Of a stretch of DNA of 64,000 bases, positions 39,042 to 52,786 are shown piece after piece (position 1 is the first letter of the stretch; every line of letters starts with the position of its first letter). The notes beneath the pieces are model-generated. The model saw only the letters and a program-made list of their open reading frames with translations. It had not been told where the DNA came from and did not search any database. The position numbers were made by a program, and so were the translations under genes. This stretch comes from Aphis gossypii (Eukaryota; Arthropoda; Insecta; Hemiptera; Aphididae): positions 3,596,001-3,660,000 of the forward strand of contig NC_065530.1 in assembly GCF_020184175.1 (NCBI RefSeq). Reading direction: 5' to 3'.

Positions 39042-42000
39042 TAATTTAATCATTGCAATATTTAACATCATAAATTAATTTTTAATACTATTTACAAATG
39101 ACTAAAATCATGAATTATGATCCTACAAGGAACAATTAGTCAACTATTCATACTCATATTCTAGTCATTTTAAAGTCTATTTATGAATAAAATATATTTT
39201 AATTTATAAATGTATACCTGTAAGTTGGTACCTAAATTATTTCCAAATCAAACGTAAAAAGTTAGTACATAAAATATTACACATAATAAAGTGTAAAACG
39301 CTTTAATTTGATATTACAATACAATACGCCTATATTATTATATATCTATTACCCATGTAACTATGTTACCTTCTGCTAAAATGTGAAGTGCATTCAATGG
39401 CCCACCCTGACAACCCCGTGCGCATGCCTCATATTTTATACAGCAATAATATTACTTTTTATTATTTAACTTTACTTTGCGTGTGTGATATACCTATTCC
39501 ATGATTAAGTGTCATTAAATATTAAAACATATAGGTAGGTTTTACTGTAACAATATAATTCGTTTGATTGAACCCTACTCTAGACGGCGATAAAATGCCA
39601 TAGACGTACCTAATAAATATTGTATATAAACACGGGTAGAACAAAAAGTTCAACGGAGAATAGAACGATGTCTCTGTGAACAAGATAGTTTTCAACGCTT
39701 TTGTTTGTGTTTATTTTTCGTCTGCGACGGTTTTCATGAGATGGAAAACCAATCAACCAGAAAGTCCTTCCCTGTTCACCGCCGCTGCGATCCGTTGTTT
39801 GTCAATAACGGTTTTCACGTTAATACATTTTACATGCACTGTTATCATCCATCGTTAACTGTAAATAAATTAAAAAAATATAACTGTTTGTAAATATTAG
39901 TCAGTATATATCACGGAAAACTTTTAGATTTTGTTTGTTTTTAACAGCAAAAAAAAAGAATTCAAAAACTCGTTTGATACCTCATGATGTACAAATCGAA
40001 AACTTTTGTTACCAGTGGAACGTTTTAATAATAGATATTATGAATTTGTTTTCATTTTAATTTATCGCCAATAAAACGAAAAAGACGACATGACGATATT
40101 ATTAGCTTTTCATCGTCGTTATTATTATTGCGATGACAACGTAAATGTTCGTGCGTGTAATTTTTTTATCCAAGCTGAAACAGAGGTTAGTCTCTTGCCA
40201 ACGGTGAGGGAGTATGGTTATTTAATTATTGCTGTTTACGAAATTAAACCGTTTCTGTCAAAAATATGTTTACAACAAAAAACACAAAAAAAAAAACAGA
40301 AATATAAAAATATACTCTTGAAACAATTAATACTTCCCACATGTTGATGCGATTATAGTATTATATACTTCGGATTATATGATGTCTTTTTTTATCATTT
40401 TATTCTCGCCTTAAGCATTAGCAAATGAAAAATCAACATGCGTAGTGCGTACTATTTATAATAAATATATAGTTAGTATTTGTGTATACCATGACTATAC
40501 CCGCGGATACCCCCTCCTAGTAGGTACCATTCTACTTTTCGCAAACATGTATAATATGTTGATTTACAATAATTAGTAACATTGTTATAAGCAATTCGAT
40601 ACTTAATCAAGCGACGAAAAGAAGATAAGACGCGAAGAACGGTAATAAAAATGTCTACATATCTCTAAATGTCTCGCCGTCGATCGATAAAAAGAAAAAC
40701 GTGGTACGTGCAATGCATTTCGACGTAAACGGAAGACACAAAAAATTAGATTAAATTCTCTATGTGTATGCGAGTATGTTATTCAAACATCCTTGACTCG
40801 GACGAAACTGCGTCATCATCACCATCATAGACATCATCAATATTCGCCGATAACTATAAAGCCCTATTCCATAAGTTATTCATATCGTCGTTACATGTGA
40901 TGTTATAATACACACGTATTAATTTATAATATATAGATATCATCAAAATATAACAACAATAATAATGTGTAATGAAAGTTTAGTCATTTTAACGTTTTGC
41001 ACACACGCTAAATGTAATATGTCCACCATACGCTGATGAGTTTTTTGGCTTTCCTCAAGTCAATAGTTCACGTGACATTCGTCTTGTCCACTCACTCATT
41101 GTGTTATTGTTCGTGTTAATATTTTCTCTCGAGTAGGGGTAGACGTGTAGTACACCGCTTAGTAAAGCGTGTTCGTGATTAATACACCTAATTTTGTCTC
41201 AATCGAACACTGTACAAGGCAGATAAATATCCAAAAAAGAAAACAAACCCATGCACTAATGCATATACCTATGTCCTATATAGTAGGTAGTATTAATAAA
41301 TACACTATAGCGCGACTTTTGCCAAACAAAAAAAAGCATTCTCACTAAAACATACTATTACAAAAGAACGTATTCTGTAGGACCCATTAACTTCCTAAAA
41401 AAATAAATATAATCCAGTCTACGATTATAAGTAACGCTGCGTGCGATCGATTTTCTGTAGTATGACATTGATCTGTAACTCACAGTATGCATATTGTGTT
41501 GATCGATATATAACATAATTTGTGTTCCCACCATCTCGAATATTATATTATATGAATTCGAATATTAACGATTGTGATAATATTATTATTATTATTATTA
41601 TAGTCGGAAGACTTACTCTACAAGTGTCCGCGCCATGCTGCGTTCGATTAAATAATATCTATATTATATTATTAACTCGTTTTTACCCGGCGGCGGCAGT
41701 CGTTAATCGAAATCGATCGCGTAAATTGGAATTGTTTCAAAACACAAGCACAAATACTCAAAGTCAAACTCGTAGTCGTGAGGCAGCCACGCCGTGTATT
41801 TATTATAAAAGCACGTCGTCACATTATTGTCCACAGGTTGCATGAAACCAAATATAATATAATTTATTATTTTAACAATTTTAAATTTTTTTATCGAGCT
41901 TTCATCGAATGCTGTGATTTCTTAGTCGAATAAAATTTAATAATAATATACTCATTACTTAGGTATATTTAACTATAATAGTTTTTTTTTATAATAACAC

Positions 42001-44104
42001 ACTTATAAAGTTATATAACACTTGGTGTGAGAATTTCGATTGAATTTTTATCGAAGTCAATCTTTTGACTTTTAACTTTAATTTTATAGGTAGGTATCTA
42101 CTATTTTTTCATTATTATTTTAAATCTATACGCATATCCCACAGTCCTATGTCGAAACCTAGATTTTAAAAATGCCACGCTAGCTGTCACCCCTTTCATA
42201 TAGTTCGCGCCCAGTCATATGTGTTTTGAAAGCTAACGCGCTGCTGAATATATTGTCATCATCATTATACTCCCTGCAGCGACCCACTTGTTTAATTGTT
42301 GTTTATGGGTTAAGTCAATAACGCTTAAATAATTCAAACGACCCTTGACGACTGCCATTGTGTCCAACACCGATTAAAAAGGTCTGGAAAAGTACTACTG
42401 CATAATGGTGTATAGTGGTCGTTGAAAAGAAAAAAAATCCGAACAACCCACCCCGCTCTTGAGTTCCCTTTAACACTTGGCACTTTGGGTGTTGGGAAAC
42501 CAAATACAGTAAAATAAACGAAATCGAGAGTTATCACAACACAATACATGTGTGCATATAATATAAGTAGCATTGCAAATATTAATTGCCCGCATAAATA
42601 AAATTTATATATAGGAATATCTGAACATGTATAAAAAATCTACAGATCTGTTCACTGCTAACTGTTGAGTGATTTTTATTGTGGTCCAGTATTAGATAAA
42701 CTTACCACATTGTAGAGTACCACTCGAGGGAGCAACGCAGCGGGCGACGGATATTCAAATATTCATGTATTCAACAAGTCCAATCGAGTATTTCCCAGGG
42801 GGTAAACGAGGAAGAGTTACTCGGACATTTACAAAACGGATTTCTATCTCGTATCTTATAAGTTATAGTATAAATTCGTACGTCGTACCACATAACAAAT
42901 TAAAAAATCCCTAGACTGGATAAGAATACCACATGGCCGAGACACCGGTATATCATGCAATACGTATAGATTTAAATTCTATAACATTTTAAACGTTTAA
43001 CTAATCTACATAATCAAATTTCAATTATCAAGTTTGAAAAACATTCTACCAGGGCTCATGTTAAAACCACAACTTCACGTCTTCAACGTCATTTTTATTT
43101 GCAACCCATCCGATCGTATATATACATACACAATGGACGTATAATATAAATTAATATTATCAACCTATATTATAATTAGAAATAATCTCACAATATATAG
43201 TTGGTATACAGACCGCAAATAACGTCATAAAAGAAATGAATGAATACGTGTATTTAATACTATAATATAGTATATACATATAGCTATATGCACGGTGTAC
43301 ACTGTACATGGTTTTACAATACACGTGTACACCTATATTATTAAGGTATAACGTGCATAGCGTTATATACAAACCCTACAGATAAGTCGGATTTTTAAAT
43401 GTATATTTGGTCTCTGCAGGAAGGGATGATATGGACACGATCCATATTGTTAATGTTAAAAAACCTAATGAAGTAATATTGACTAGTTTGACTACCATGC
43501 ATTGCCTATACATATGTATAATGGTGTTTAATTTATATAATACAAATCTTAACCGGTTAACTTCGAAATGACGACGAAATAGTAGGGTTCATATTTTTAA
43601 AGCGACGAAATTGGCCCGATATTATTGATTATTATATATTATTTACTAACATTTTCCGAATTAGAAAATTATGTGTAAAATATAAATTATATTATTAGAT
43701 GAGTATTAAATAAAATAAAAACTAAGAAGATAATATAATATATGCCCGCCAATCATGTTGCGCACGGGCACACACACGCATATTTATAATATATATTTTA
43801 CGAGTATAAACATTTGCAGTACGCCCCACACAACAGAGCTATTTAATATTTTAATGATACGATTGATACGGTTCGGCAGCGCCACTGTTTTCATATTATT
43901 ATTCGTCTACTAATTGGCCACTACTGCCTCCTATTTACCTCCTACATGAATATTACGCCGCCGTTTTACACGCTACGGTGCAGCGGCTAAGGCGGCGACT
44001 AACAAAAAGGTTAAGCGGTATTTTTTATATTTTTTGTAAAATCTAGTAAAATCATATTAATAACAATAAAGTTTCAAGACACACTTATATATAATATACA
44101 AATG
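39042..44104. other. Intergenic DNA, no gene recognised
   Basis: Short open frames only. Complex but unassigned stretches lie at 41680-41850 and 42180-42540, and a TTA microsatellite at about 41579-41600. Confidence 0.5.
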
Positions 44105-44870
44105 CATATCGACTGACAATTTCCAACTGCCCCCCCCCCTTTTTTTTTGTACGTCTTAATCAGTTTGTAAAGTACATCTCACAATAACATGCACAACTAA
44201 AGAAATTACACCAATTATCACATTCAATTGTTGTTTAATATATATATTATATTAAGCTGTTTAAAAACTGATGATATACTCACCCAACAACCATCCATTA
44301 TAATTATCCTATAGTTCTAATATTATAGATCTAAACTAAACTGCATTAAAAATTATAAAAAAAAACTCAAACTGCTATAATGAAAATTCCAAAATCCTAT
44401 TGATTTTTTTCTCATTTTTAGAATGCCTAATTAGAAAAACCAAACAATACTTAATTTAAATTTAATATTTCATTTATTATTTATTTTAGGTACTTAAATA
44501 TTTTTGAAGAATTATAAATATTGATAGATAAATACCAATCATTAAGACTTTCAAATCGCAATTTATTATTTCTATATTTTCCGAACCATCATGACCTAAC
44601 CTATTATTCTAGAATGAAAATTTAAATAACTCAAAACAACTTGTTCAAATTTTAATTTCGATTCAAAATTATTAGAAAAAAATATTCGCTAAATAATTCC
44701 CAGCAGTAATAAGGGTTGTCATTTGAAACGGAAGTTAACAGAAGTTTGTAATTCCACAACTCAAAAAATTTGAAAATATGATTTTTAGTATAAGTTATTT
44801 AAAAATAACAAGTATCGGATTTTGAATAACTACACAAAGGGGTTGAACATGTTCATTGAAACATTCTATA
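44105..44870. mobile_element. Probable decayed fold-back MITE copy
   Basis: The right end AAAGGGGTTGAACATGTTCATTGAAACATTC and the left CCAACTG-C-run-T-run are degraded versions of the GGGTGATTCA family ends, with family-like interior blocks (GTCATTTGAAACGGAAGTT). Boundaries are uncertain. Confidence 0.35.
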
Positions 44871-47239
44871 TTATATATATATAATAAAACTAGTTGACCG
44901 GAGCGCGCGCCGCCGCATATTTACACGCGACTACTTTCAGAAAAAAAAATCAAAAATCGACTATACACACACACACACTGAGGGCGATTTCACAACGTCG
45001 TCCGCTCACCACCGGCGAGTATGTGTATAAAAATGTATATATACATATAATAAAAATATAGGTAAAATAACGCTCGCGGCGGTAGTTTTTGGTGGTACAA
45101 CCAATCAGTGGCGGCACAAACAAGCTATACGAGTATAGGCTTGTCTCTTTTATTATTATTACTATATATATTATACATGTATATATGTATATAAATATAA
45201 TAGTTACGAACCAGTATAAAATAGTATGTATAATGTATATAGCAGTCGTCTATAATCTATATGGGCTGCTGCCGCCAAATGAATATTCACGCACAAACAC
45301 TTTCACTGTATTTTTTGCCTACCTACCTGAAATGTATAGACAACCAAGTACCAACATATAGTAACGCGTACAGAATATTTTCTAAAAGTTGAAAGCTTTA
45401 CTTTTAAGCAACAAATATGGGTTTAAAATATAAATGTATACAAAGTAATTTACTAAGCTTATTTACTCTTTATCATTATACAACACATTTATTAATATTC
45501 TGATTTTTAAAAATTTTAAGTTTAATTAAATACTATATTTCCAAGTATTAAGATTTGATTGACAGTTCACTAGCGGCAAGAATTTTCTACTGTAGTTTTC
45601 CATATTTTGATCGATAACGACGATGCCCGAGAAAACCATTTCGAGAATCTATATATATGGCGTCTTTCTATTCCCTTATATCAGGTATGGGCAACTGCAA
45701 GCAACTAGCGTAGGTACCTTTTTTATCTGGCTCATATTATACTTTCAAATTACTTAATACAATTTATAGCGTTTATCTGTATTTTATTTTAATATGTTTG
45801 TTTAAACATTATAAGATATTATAAATATAATAAGTAAAATACAATTTTAAATATTATTATTACATTTTTTTTTTTTTTTGTTTTCTGTATATACTTTCTG
45901 GTTATAGTTAGATTTTTAAGTTTTAAAATTTGGTCTTTTATTAACATTGAGTTGTCCATTTCTGCCTAAAAGCAATGTGGGAAATTTCCGTACAAAAATG
46001 ATATATGAAATATCTAACATATAATATGTAATTTTTTAAATAAACTTTTCACAAGTGTTTTCAAGTGATTGCGATTAGATACTTGCAGTTACCCGTTTGC
46101 TGATGTTTGTGGTGGCGACGAACAACTGTCGCCGAGACACATTATATATGAAAAAAGTTTCATAATTGTATTATACATCCACCAACCCTAGACAAAAGTC
46201 GTAAAACGGTCGTTCTTTTCTCGGAAACTTTATCGTTTTCAATCGAGCAGTTACAAACATCGCAAGTCCGATGCGTATATATTACGTCATCATTATTACC
46301 TGAATAACATTATTCCTACATTGTAAAAACGAATATAAAGACGTATTTCATAAAATAAAACGATATAAAATTGCGAATGATGTTTTGAATATTCACACCA
46401 TATTTTCTTATATATTATAGATTTAGTGCTAGGACTTTCGTGAAAAGTGCATTATAATAAGGCATTGTTTTTTGGGTACTTTAGGAAAATGTATTCAAGT
46501 ACAAATATTTTATAATTTTATACATGTAACAAAAACTTCAGTCAAACTTTTTCGATGTTTTTTATTTTTGGAGTAAATTTTAGCATTTTATGTTATTTTA
46601 TTAATTTTGGGTACATAGTGCATACCTATATTTAAACATTGTTCAAGCTTCTAGTGTGAAAATTGTTTATATTACGTCAAAAAATATATTTTTTTTATAA
46701 TATTTACTTAATAGTTTTTAGTAGTTTTCATCAGCACAAATTGCGAGGTATTCTATTTATGAATTCTGTCTTTATCATCTACAATCTGTACCTCCACCAA
46801 TCATCGGATATGGTGTACACCTATACCGGGACTCAAATAAATAATATTAGGCAATTAGAAAATACATTGCAACCTCATTTGTTTCCAGCATACTATTTAT
46901 TGTTATTTATTGGTGTACCGTAGTTTGGTATTTTATTTTTGTTTAATTATATTGTCCTCTAGTAAATTTAGTTAAGATTAAGAAGTGTCAAAAATGTTGT
47001 AAGTTAAATAGTTCGTTTCCTATCGATTGCGCGATTGCGTGCCTATAAACATTACAATTTTTAAGTCACTTTTTTGGGGGAATTATTGAGTATAAAAATT
47101 AGGTTCTTTTGGTTATTTTTTAAAGCTTTTGAGTACTTAAATCTTAACCCTGATTTATTATACTTATTATAATATCATATATCTACAAGGTGATGCTGTC
47201 TGTCAAGACTTGGAAGTATTTTTTTTTTTTTTTTGACGA
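44871..47239. other. Intergenic DNA, no gene recognised
   Basis: A slightly GC-richer patch at 44890-45120 with a small hairpin (CAAGCTATAC/GTATAGGCTTG at about 45120-45142). The stretch at 45430-45620 resembles one arm of the fold-back MITE family. The rest is AT-rich. Confidence 0.45.
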
Positions 47240-47700
47240 TTAATGAGCGGTGGCGGTGTACCCTATGTAAGAACAAAGCAATATCTACTTTCTTCATCCG
47301 AAAATAAAACTCGGACGTAGTGAAAAAAAATGTTGAAAATAAATTGCTAAGTCCGGAAGTGGGGAAACGGACGAACGTCTGTGTCGTAAGAGAGGTGATC
47401 GCAACGTAAACCGGTGTCGGAGAGCGCGTGCGCGCTGGAAAAATGAGTAGTGTAGCGACTTTCGGTCGGTGTCGTATTTCAACTTTACGCGTTTGGCGCT
47501 AGCCCAGCGGAGTACCGCCGCGTCGCGGCCAGTTCGGAATTCTTTAGCCGTCGTGCGCGAGCGACGGCAACCGACTGTACGCGACGCTTACCTCCACCAC
47601 TCCAGCATCAGCATCGACTACTGCTAACACGCGACACAACCTTGAACCTGGTCGCCGGGCGCGTTCCACGAAATCCGGTCGTACCGCCGCCGTACATAGG
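47240..47700 (-). promoter_or_regulatory. GC-rich islet with a good minus-strand splice donor; candidate promoter/first exon
   Basis: An isolated CpG-rich islet about 3 kb beyond the predicted end of Myc. On the minus strand GGAG|GTAAGC gives a strong donor with the exon ending at 47592. The preceding sequence has Met codons only close to the donor, which fits a mainly untranslated first exon. No partner exon was identified to its left, so the gene it would serve is unknown. An enhancer or plus-strand promoter is equally possible. Confidence 0.35.
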
Positions 47701-50022
47701 TATAATATCTACATGTACGTATGTTTAGGTACATGTAAGTATCGTGCGATCGACATATGGTAGTGCTTTTTTCAACTCTTCCAACGAATAGATAAGATAG
47801 GTAGGTAGTAGGTACCACCTGTATACCGCAGTCAGATGCCGCAGGTTGAAGGTATTTGTTCTATTCACAACTTGTAAATTTATTTTTTTTTTTTGACACA
47901 CCTATTTTAATTGATTTTTCCCAATTAGGGGTGTAGGTGGCAAATGTTCGGTTTTCGAAACACGATGAAGACCTAAACATTTGTCTTGTATATACATAGT
48001 ATGTATAATATATTAGCTGTGAATGAATTGATTGAATTGAAATGGTGTGTATAAGTACTTATGTGCACTTGTTAAGATATTAATATTATTATTAAAATAA
48101 TTAGTTCGTAACTATAATTATCAATTACTAAAAATTCAGACCATTTCCGTTTAAAATAATTGTTTTACCATATTAATCGCATTTGGTTATTGATAATAGA
48201 AATACAGTAATACATTAATTACAGTGATATAAACTTAATGACGAATTACACTACACTTAAATTATACAACAGAGCGGTTATCTGTTTTATTCAACATTTT
48301 TACCTGTGATTAAAAATTATAATTTTTGTAAATAGAACAAAAATAATATGAAGTACGTAGAACATTTTCGCAGAGTACAATGTAGACTCCCAGTCCTCTC
48401 GAGTCAATTTTCTTATTTTCTTATCCCATGTCGAGTTATATATTCATATACGTATATTATTCATTATACTAGAAATTGTTGTACCTTTGTAATTATACTT
48501 ACCTCTTAAGGAACGACTGCAGATTCGATTCTGAGCAGTTGGGTAATATGTTCTTACAAATGTTCGTTTATATAGAAAACAACACATCCTATTGACTTTC
48601 CGATCGGTTGATTTAACGGAAAAGTGTAGTTGACTGACCATTTGTATGGGTGTGGGAAAAGGAATAGAGGAAATGTGAATAAGATTATGATAATGATATT
48701 AAAATAAAAAATACAATATTTTTTTTCTACACGCCATTTTTTTTCCATTCCAAATTACAATTTTTTCCAATATAACAAAACAATTTTGCCGAAAGTTTTT
48801 TTTTTCATTTTTGCTTTTTTTATCTAATATAAGTATGAATAAAATACAAAACATAGACTCTAAAATATCAATTAATATCGTTTCTTTAAAATATTACATA
48901 ATTTAAAAAATTAGGTAATTATACACTAATTTTTGTATTGTTGTGTAAAAACGATAGAGGTACATATGGGTTTTACTTAATTAACTCGAAGTTATAAATA
49001 AATTAATCATAAAAAGAAGTCGACACTCGAATACGAGTAAAAAAAAAAAAACAAACTTAAATCATAACAGATAAAAGCAAGTCTAACAACTTTCTAGGCT
49101 AATGCCACAGACTGTACATAAAAATATATTATATATGTGTATAACTTAGGTTTCGATAAATAGGGTAAATTTATGGCTTAGAATTAAGATGAAAATTTAT
49201 TTTTTTATTTTTTTATTTTTTTTTTTAATATTATCATTAATTTTCCAATAAAATGTTTGCAGCACTTGGTTAACAATCACGTTCAGCCTTAATTATTAAA
49301 AATAATAATATCTAATACAAAATTAGTCTCACTAAATTTACTTTTTTCTCCGTAGTTATAATATACACACATACATTTATTTATATTTTATATATATCAT
49401 CGTATATTATATTATAATAATTAATATATGTGCGACCGATAAAGAGTTAGCGTTTAAAAAATATATCTCTCTTTCGCGCGTGTAATATATGAAAAGAGGG
49501 AAGGGTTTATAAATATTATGAACGAGGATGGCACTCGAGACTAGAGTTAAAAAAAAAATCCAAAAACGAAAATTTTTTAAAAAATTTAGGGACGTTTATT
49601 TTACGGCAGAAACGTGTTGTTTTGGAGAAAAAACAAACATATTCTTTTTTGTGACCTAATAACTAAAACAAAGTCTTAACGATTTATAAAAAACAGCACT
49701 TATCACAATATTGTATCGTAGGAGAAAATTTGTTAAAAAATGTCTATGACTTATTTACTTAATATTTTTTTTTTTTTAACAAAAACCTAATATTAATGAA
49801 CACTCCTGTTACTTCCACTGGTATAATTAATTATAAATAATTGCATTAACAATTATTTCAATATGTATGTATGTATACTTAAGACATACATAGTTTTTAA
49901 TATTTATATCTAAAAATATGAAAGCTTTTTACCATTTTTATTTATTTGTTTATGGGGATTCCTTGTTTAATTAATCTGTATGTACAAATAAGCGCTTTTT
50001 ATAAATTACTTTCTGTTATAAT

Positions 50023-50041
50023 ATAATAATAATTGTAATAA

Positions 50042-50087
<46 letters not shown>

Positions 50088-50088
50088 C

Positions 50089-50119
<31 letters not shown>

Positions 50120-50122
50120 TAT
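50023..50122. repeat. (TAA)n microsatellite, about 100 bp
   Basis: A long, slightly interrupted run of AAT/TAA triplets just beyond the predicted end of the Myc 3' UTR. A second run lies 90 bp away. Its length and near-purity suggest it is polymorphic. Confidence 0.9.
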
Positions 50123-50209
50123 TGTTTTACGTACATTTTATTTAATTTTTACAAGTGCATTTAAATTAGGTGCCGTCTAGTGAACAAAAAAAAAGAAATG
50201 TTTAAAAAT

Positions 50210-50228
50210 GAAATAATAATAATAATAA

Positions 50229-50259
<31 letters not shown>

Positions 50260-50261
50260 AA
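50210..50261. repeat. (TAA)n microsatellite, about 50 bp
   Basis: Second AAT/TAA triplet run downstream of Myc, broken by one AAAAA. Confidence 0.9.
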
Positions 50262-50744
50262 AGGAAAAATGCGCAAACACAACTTGGAAATGCAACGAAA
50301 TCAGGTAAAACGTAACAAAAAAAAAACTAACAAGTATAGTATACCTACATCAGAAAAAAATAATTATCAATACTACCAACTATAACATTTTAAGATCTTA
50401 CTTAATCTATTTTGTACTGTGCATTAAAAAACGTGTGGGGAGGGGAAGCATCATGTAATAATATCCTCGTAGACTTAACAATAAATTCATACTTAAAATT
50501 ATTTATTTTATCGTCTACGTTTATGGATAACGTTAAAAATATTATACAACTAAAAGTTTTCATTAGACATTTATATATATATTTATATATATTAAAAAAA
50601 AAACTGTACAATAGGAACATGTCATATCGTTTAAACGCTGTTTACTTGTATTTCACGATTTTAAATAATAAAATATTTTAAAATATATTCAGTATAGGCT
50701 TATACGTTTGAAAAAAAACCAAATATCCTAAGTGTTACACGATT

Positions 50745-51548
50745 ATTTATAATAAAATTTATATATTTATTTATATATATTATGTAGTAAATTAAATGTT
50801 GATTATTCATATTTACAAGAATGTCTATCACTACACACAGCAGTGCCATGGGAGCGTGGGAAAAGGCGGTAGTAGAAATCTTAAATAAAAAAAAGTGTCA
50901 AAATATTACGAAATATTAAATATTTCAGACGCAATTTTTAAAAAATATATAAACGAAAGTTCATTATAAGTCCTGCTCCCGACTTAAACTCGGTAGTTCA
51001 CCGATTGTAAAAAAATAAAATAGCATGTTTGATGCTTTCCACGATTTGAAACAAATAAAATGTACTTCGGGTTTCGAAAAAATCAGAAAATAATAAATAG
51101 AAAAACCTCAATAACAAACACGGGCACTCGCTCGTCTCGGGCGAATTATCATAATATTCATAATATAATAATAATACGCGTATAACATATCCTAACTATA
51201 TGTACACAAACATAATATTTTAACACCGATACACACATGCACAACACACACACACGCACACACGTCTAACTATACTTATCTACCTCTACATACATATATA
51301 ATACGTATCGATAATAATTATTGATAAAAATAATAATAAATTAATATATATTTAAATATATTTGAGCAATTGTTCTTCGAAATGAAAAAAAAAAAAAATG
51401 TAATAATATTAATTAAAGGACGCCCGGGACGAACGAGTACGTCACGCTAGCATGTATGTGTGTTTGTGTGGTGTGCAGGGGGGGGGGGTTGATAATGTTT
51501 ATAAAAATGACAATATTATTTTATAAGATTCGTCCTCACCGCGATGAA
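50745..51548 (-). other. Myc: Probable Myc 3' untranslated region
   Basis: The DNA after the TAG is AT-rich with no further coding potential. The first AATAAA on the minus strand downstream of the stop is at 50771-50766, giving a 3' UTR of about 800 nt. Within it are a CA/CG-rich dinucleotide stretch at about 51240-51265, several ATTTA-like elements, and one Pumilio-type TGTAAATA (50817-50810). The real end could lie further left, since other AATAAA motifs follow. Confidence 0.4.
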
Positions 51549-52786
51549 CTATTGCTGCTGCTGATGCTGTTGGTTGTGTGAATGGTGGGATGATGTTTGT
51601 TTCTGTTTTCCGTACCGCCGGTGGTAGTGCTCGCGCCGGAGCTCGAATAGTCGCTCTCGGAGCATGCGCTGCTTCTGTTGCATGACGTGCTTCTCGGACA
51701 GTAGCCGCCGTTCGTCGAGCATCATGAGGTCACACTCTCGCTTGGCGCCCCGCAGTATGCTCAGCTTGGACGGTATCTTACGGTTGTCGTCCAGGAACGA
51801 CACTTGCATACTGAGGTTCATGAACAGCATGCTGGTCTCCACGCGTCGCGATTTCTCCAGGTCGTTGTGCAGCGCCCGCTTGACGGGATCCATGAGCTTG
51901 GTCTTATAGCTGTAACCTCCGTTCACGTTCTCGTACTTGATCTTCTTGCCGGCGCCGCCGCCGGACTGCTGCTGTTGGTGGTGCAGCTTAGCCGACGATT
52001 TTGCCGAGCCGGACGACGTGGACGTTTTCTTTTTCTTCTTCTTCTTCTTTTTGCGTCCGCCGCCCGTGGTCGTGGACGACGAGCTGCACGACGACGATCC
52101 GCCGGAAGACTTGCCGCCGCGGCCGCCGCTCGACGCGGACGCGCCGCGCAACACTTTGTCCCAATCCATGTCGTGGTCGTCGTCGTAATCATCGTAATCG
52201 TCATCGAATATGTCGTCCGGTTCGTTCTTCATTAGCGACTCGAAGTCCGCGTCCATGTCGTAATCGTCGTCTTCGTCATCGTCGTCGACCCTGCGGTCTT
52301 CGTCTTCGTCCAGCGGTTCTGGCTTGATGGTCGTCGCCAGCACGTTTTGTTGTTGATGTTTCTGCTGCTGTTGCCGCTGTTTTCGTCGGTGTCGCTGTCG
52401 GTTGTCGTACTCGTCGTCGTCACTGCGGTCGTCGTCGGCTGAAGAACCGGCGTCGTCTAAGGGTTCTTCCTTGATGACGGGTTCCTCCTTAATGTGGGTC
52501 GCACCCTTCCAGTTGTTGTCCTTTTTGTATCGGTCCAATAGTGACAGTCCGCCGCACAATTTCTTGGGCGGAGGCGGAGGCATCGGGTAAGCTGCTGCTA
52601 CGGCGGCAGCGGTGGCAGACTGTCCGGCGGTCTTGTGCTTCCGTTTGACCGTATTCTTCCACTTGGTTACGGGTGGTTCGCGTTTCTTGACGATGCCGCG
52701 TTTCATTATGTCTGCCATGGTGGCGCCTTTGCGCGGGGTGTCTGGTGTGTCCCAACTATCATTGACAACGTCGATCTCTTCTTCTT
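51549..52786 (-). CDS. Myc: Myc proto-oncogene protein, last coding exon (residues 346-757; Myc box III and bHLH-leucine zipper)
   Basis: DNA-binding half of Myc, which pairs with Max on E-boxes in the nucleus. In order: EEEEIDVV at 346-353, matching Myc box III; a basic patch around 377-397 with KRKHK; psi-K-x-E motifs at K445, K451 and K500; an Asp/Glu run at about 505-555; Gly/Ser linkers; nine Lys at 591-599; bHLH at about 647-705; zipper to about 732; and a His/Gln tail ending QQQQ before TAG at 51551-51549. In the basic region H652, E656 and R660 are the E-box-reading triad. Zipper heptad positions are M700, L707, M714, L721 and L728, and the segment from 707 (LLSE...LFELR) aligns without gaps to the vertebrate Myc zipper (LISE...LEQLR). 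The exon starts after a poly-T tract and CACAG. The joined protein is 757 aa, longer than human MYC (439) and close to Drosophila Myc (about 717). Family assignment is very secure. Confidence 0.95.

Larger units (their letters stand above)
48700..50744. other. AT-rich DNA downstream of Myc, no gene seen
   Basis: Very AT-rich with many homopolymer A and T runs and the two TAA microsatellites. No ORF in it shows recognisable protein sequence. Part could belong to a longer Myc 3' UTR if a distal poly(A) signal is used. Confidence 0.6.

Noticed and set aside
42315..42573. Two overlapping minus-strand frames of 62 and 79 codons
   Set aside because: Sequence is complex but neither product resembles a known protein, and no flanking exons were found.
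48500..48560. tRNA-like GATTCGATTC T-loop motif
   Set aside because: No A box, acceptor stem or cloverleaf can be built around it.
51664..52327. Open frames on the plus strand opposite the Myc last exon (up to 143 codons)
   Set aside because: They are complements of Asp/Ser/Gly/Lys-rich Myc coding repeats, give low-complexity Arg/Val/Ser/Leu sequence, and lack any domain.
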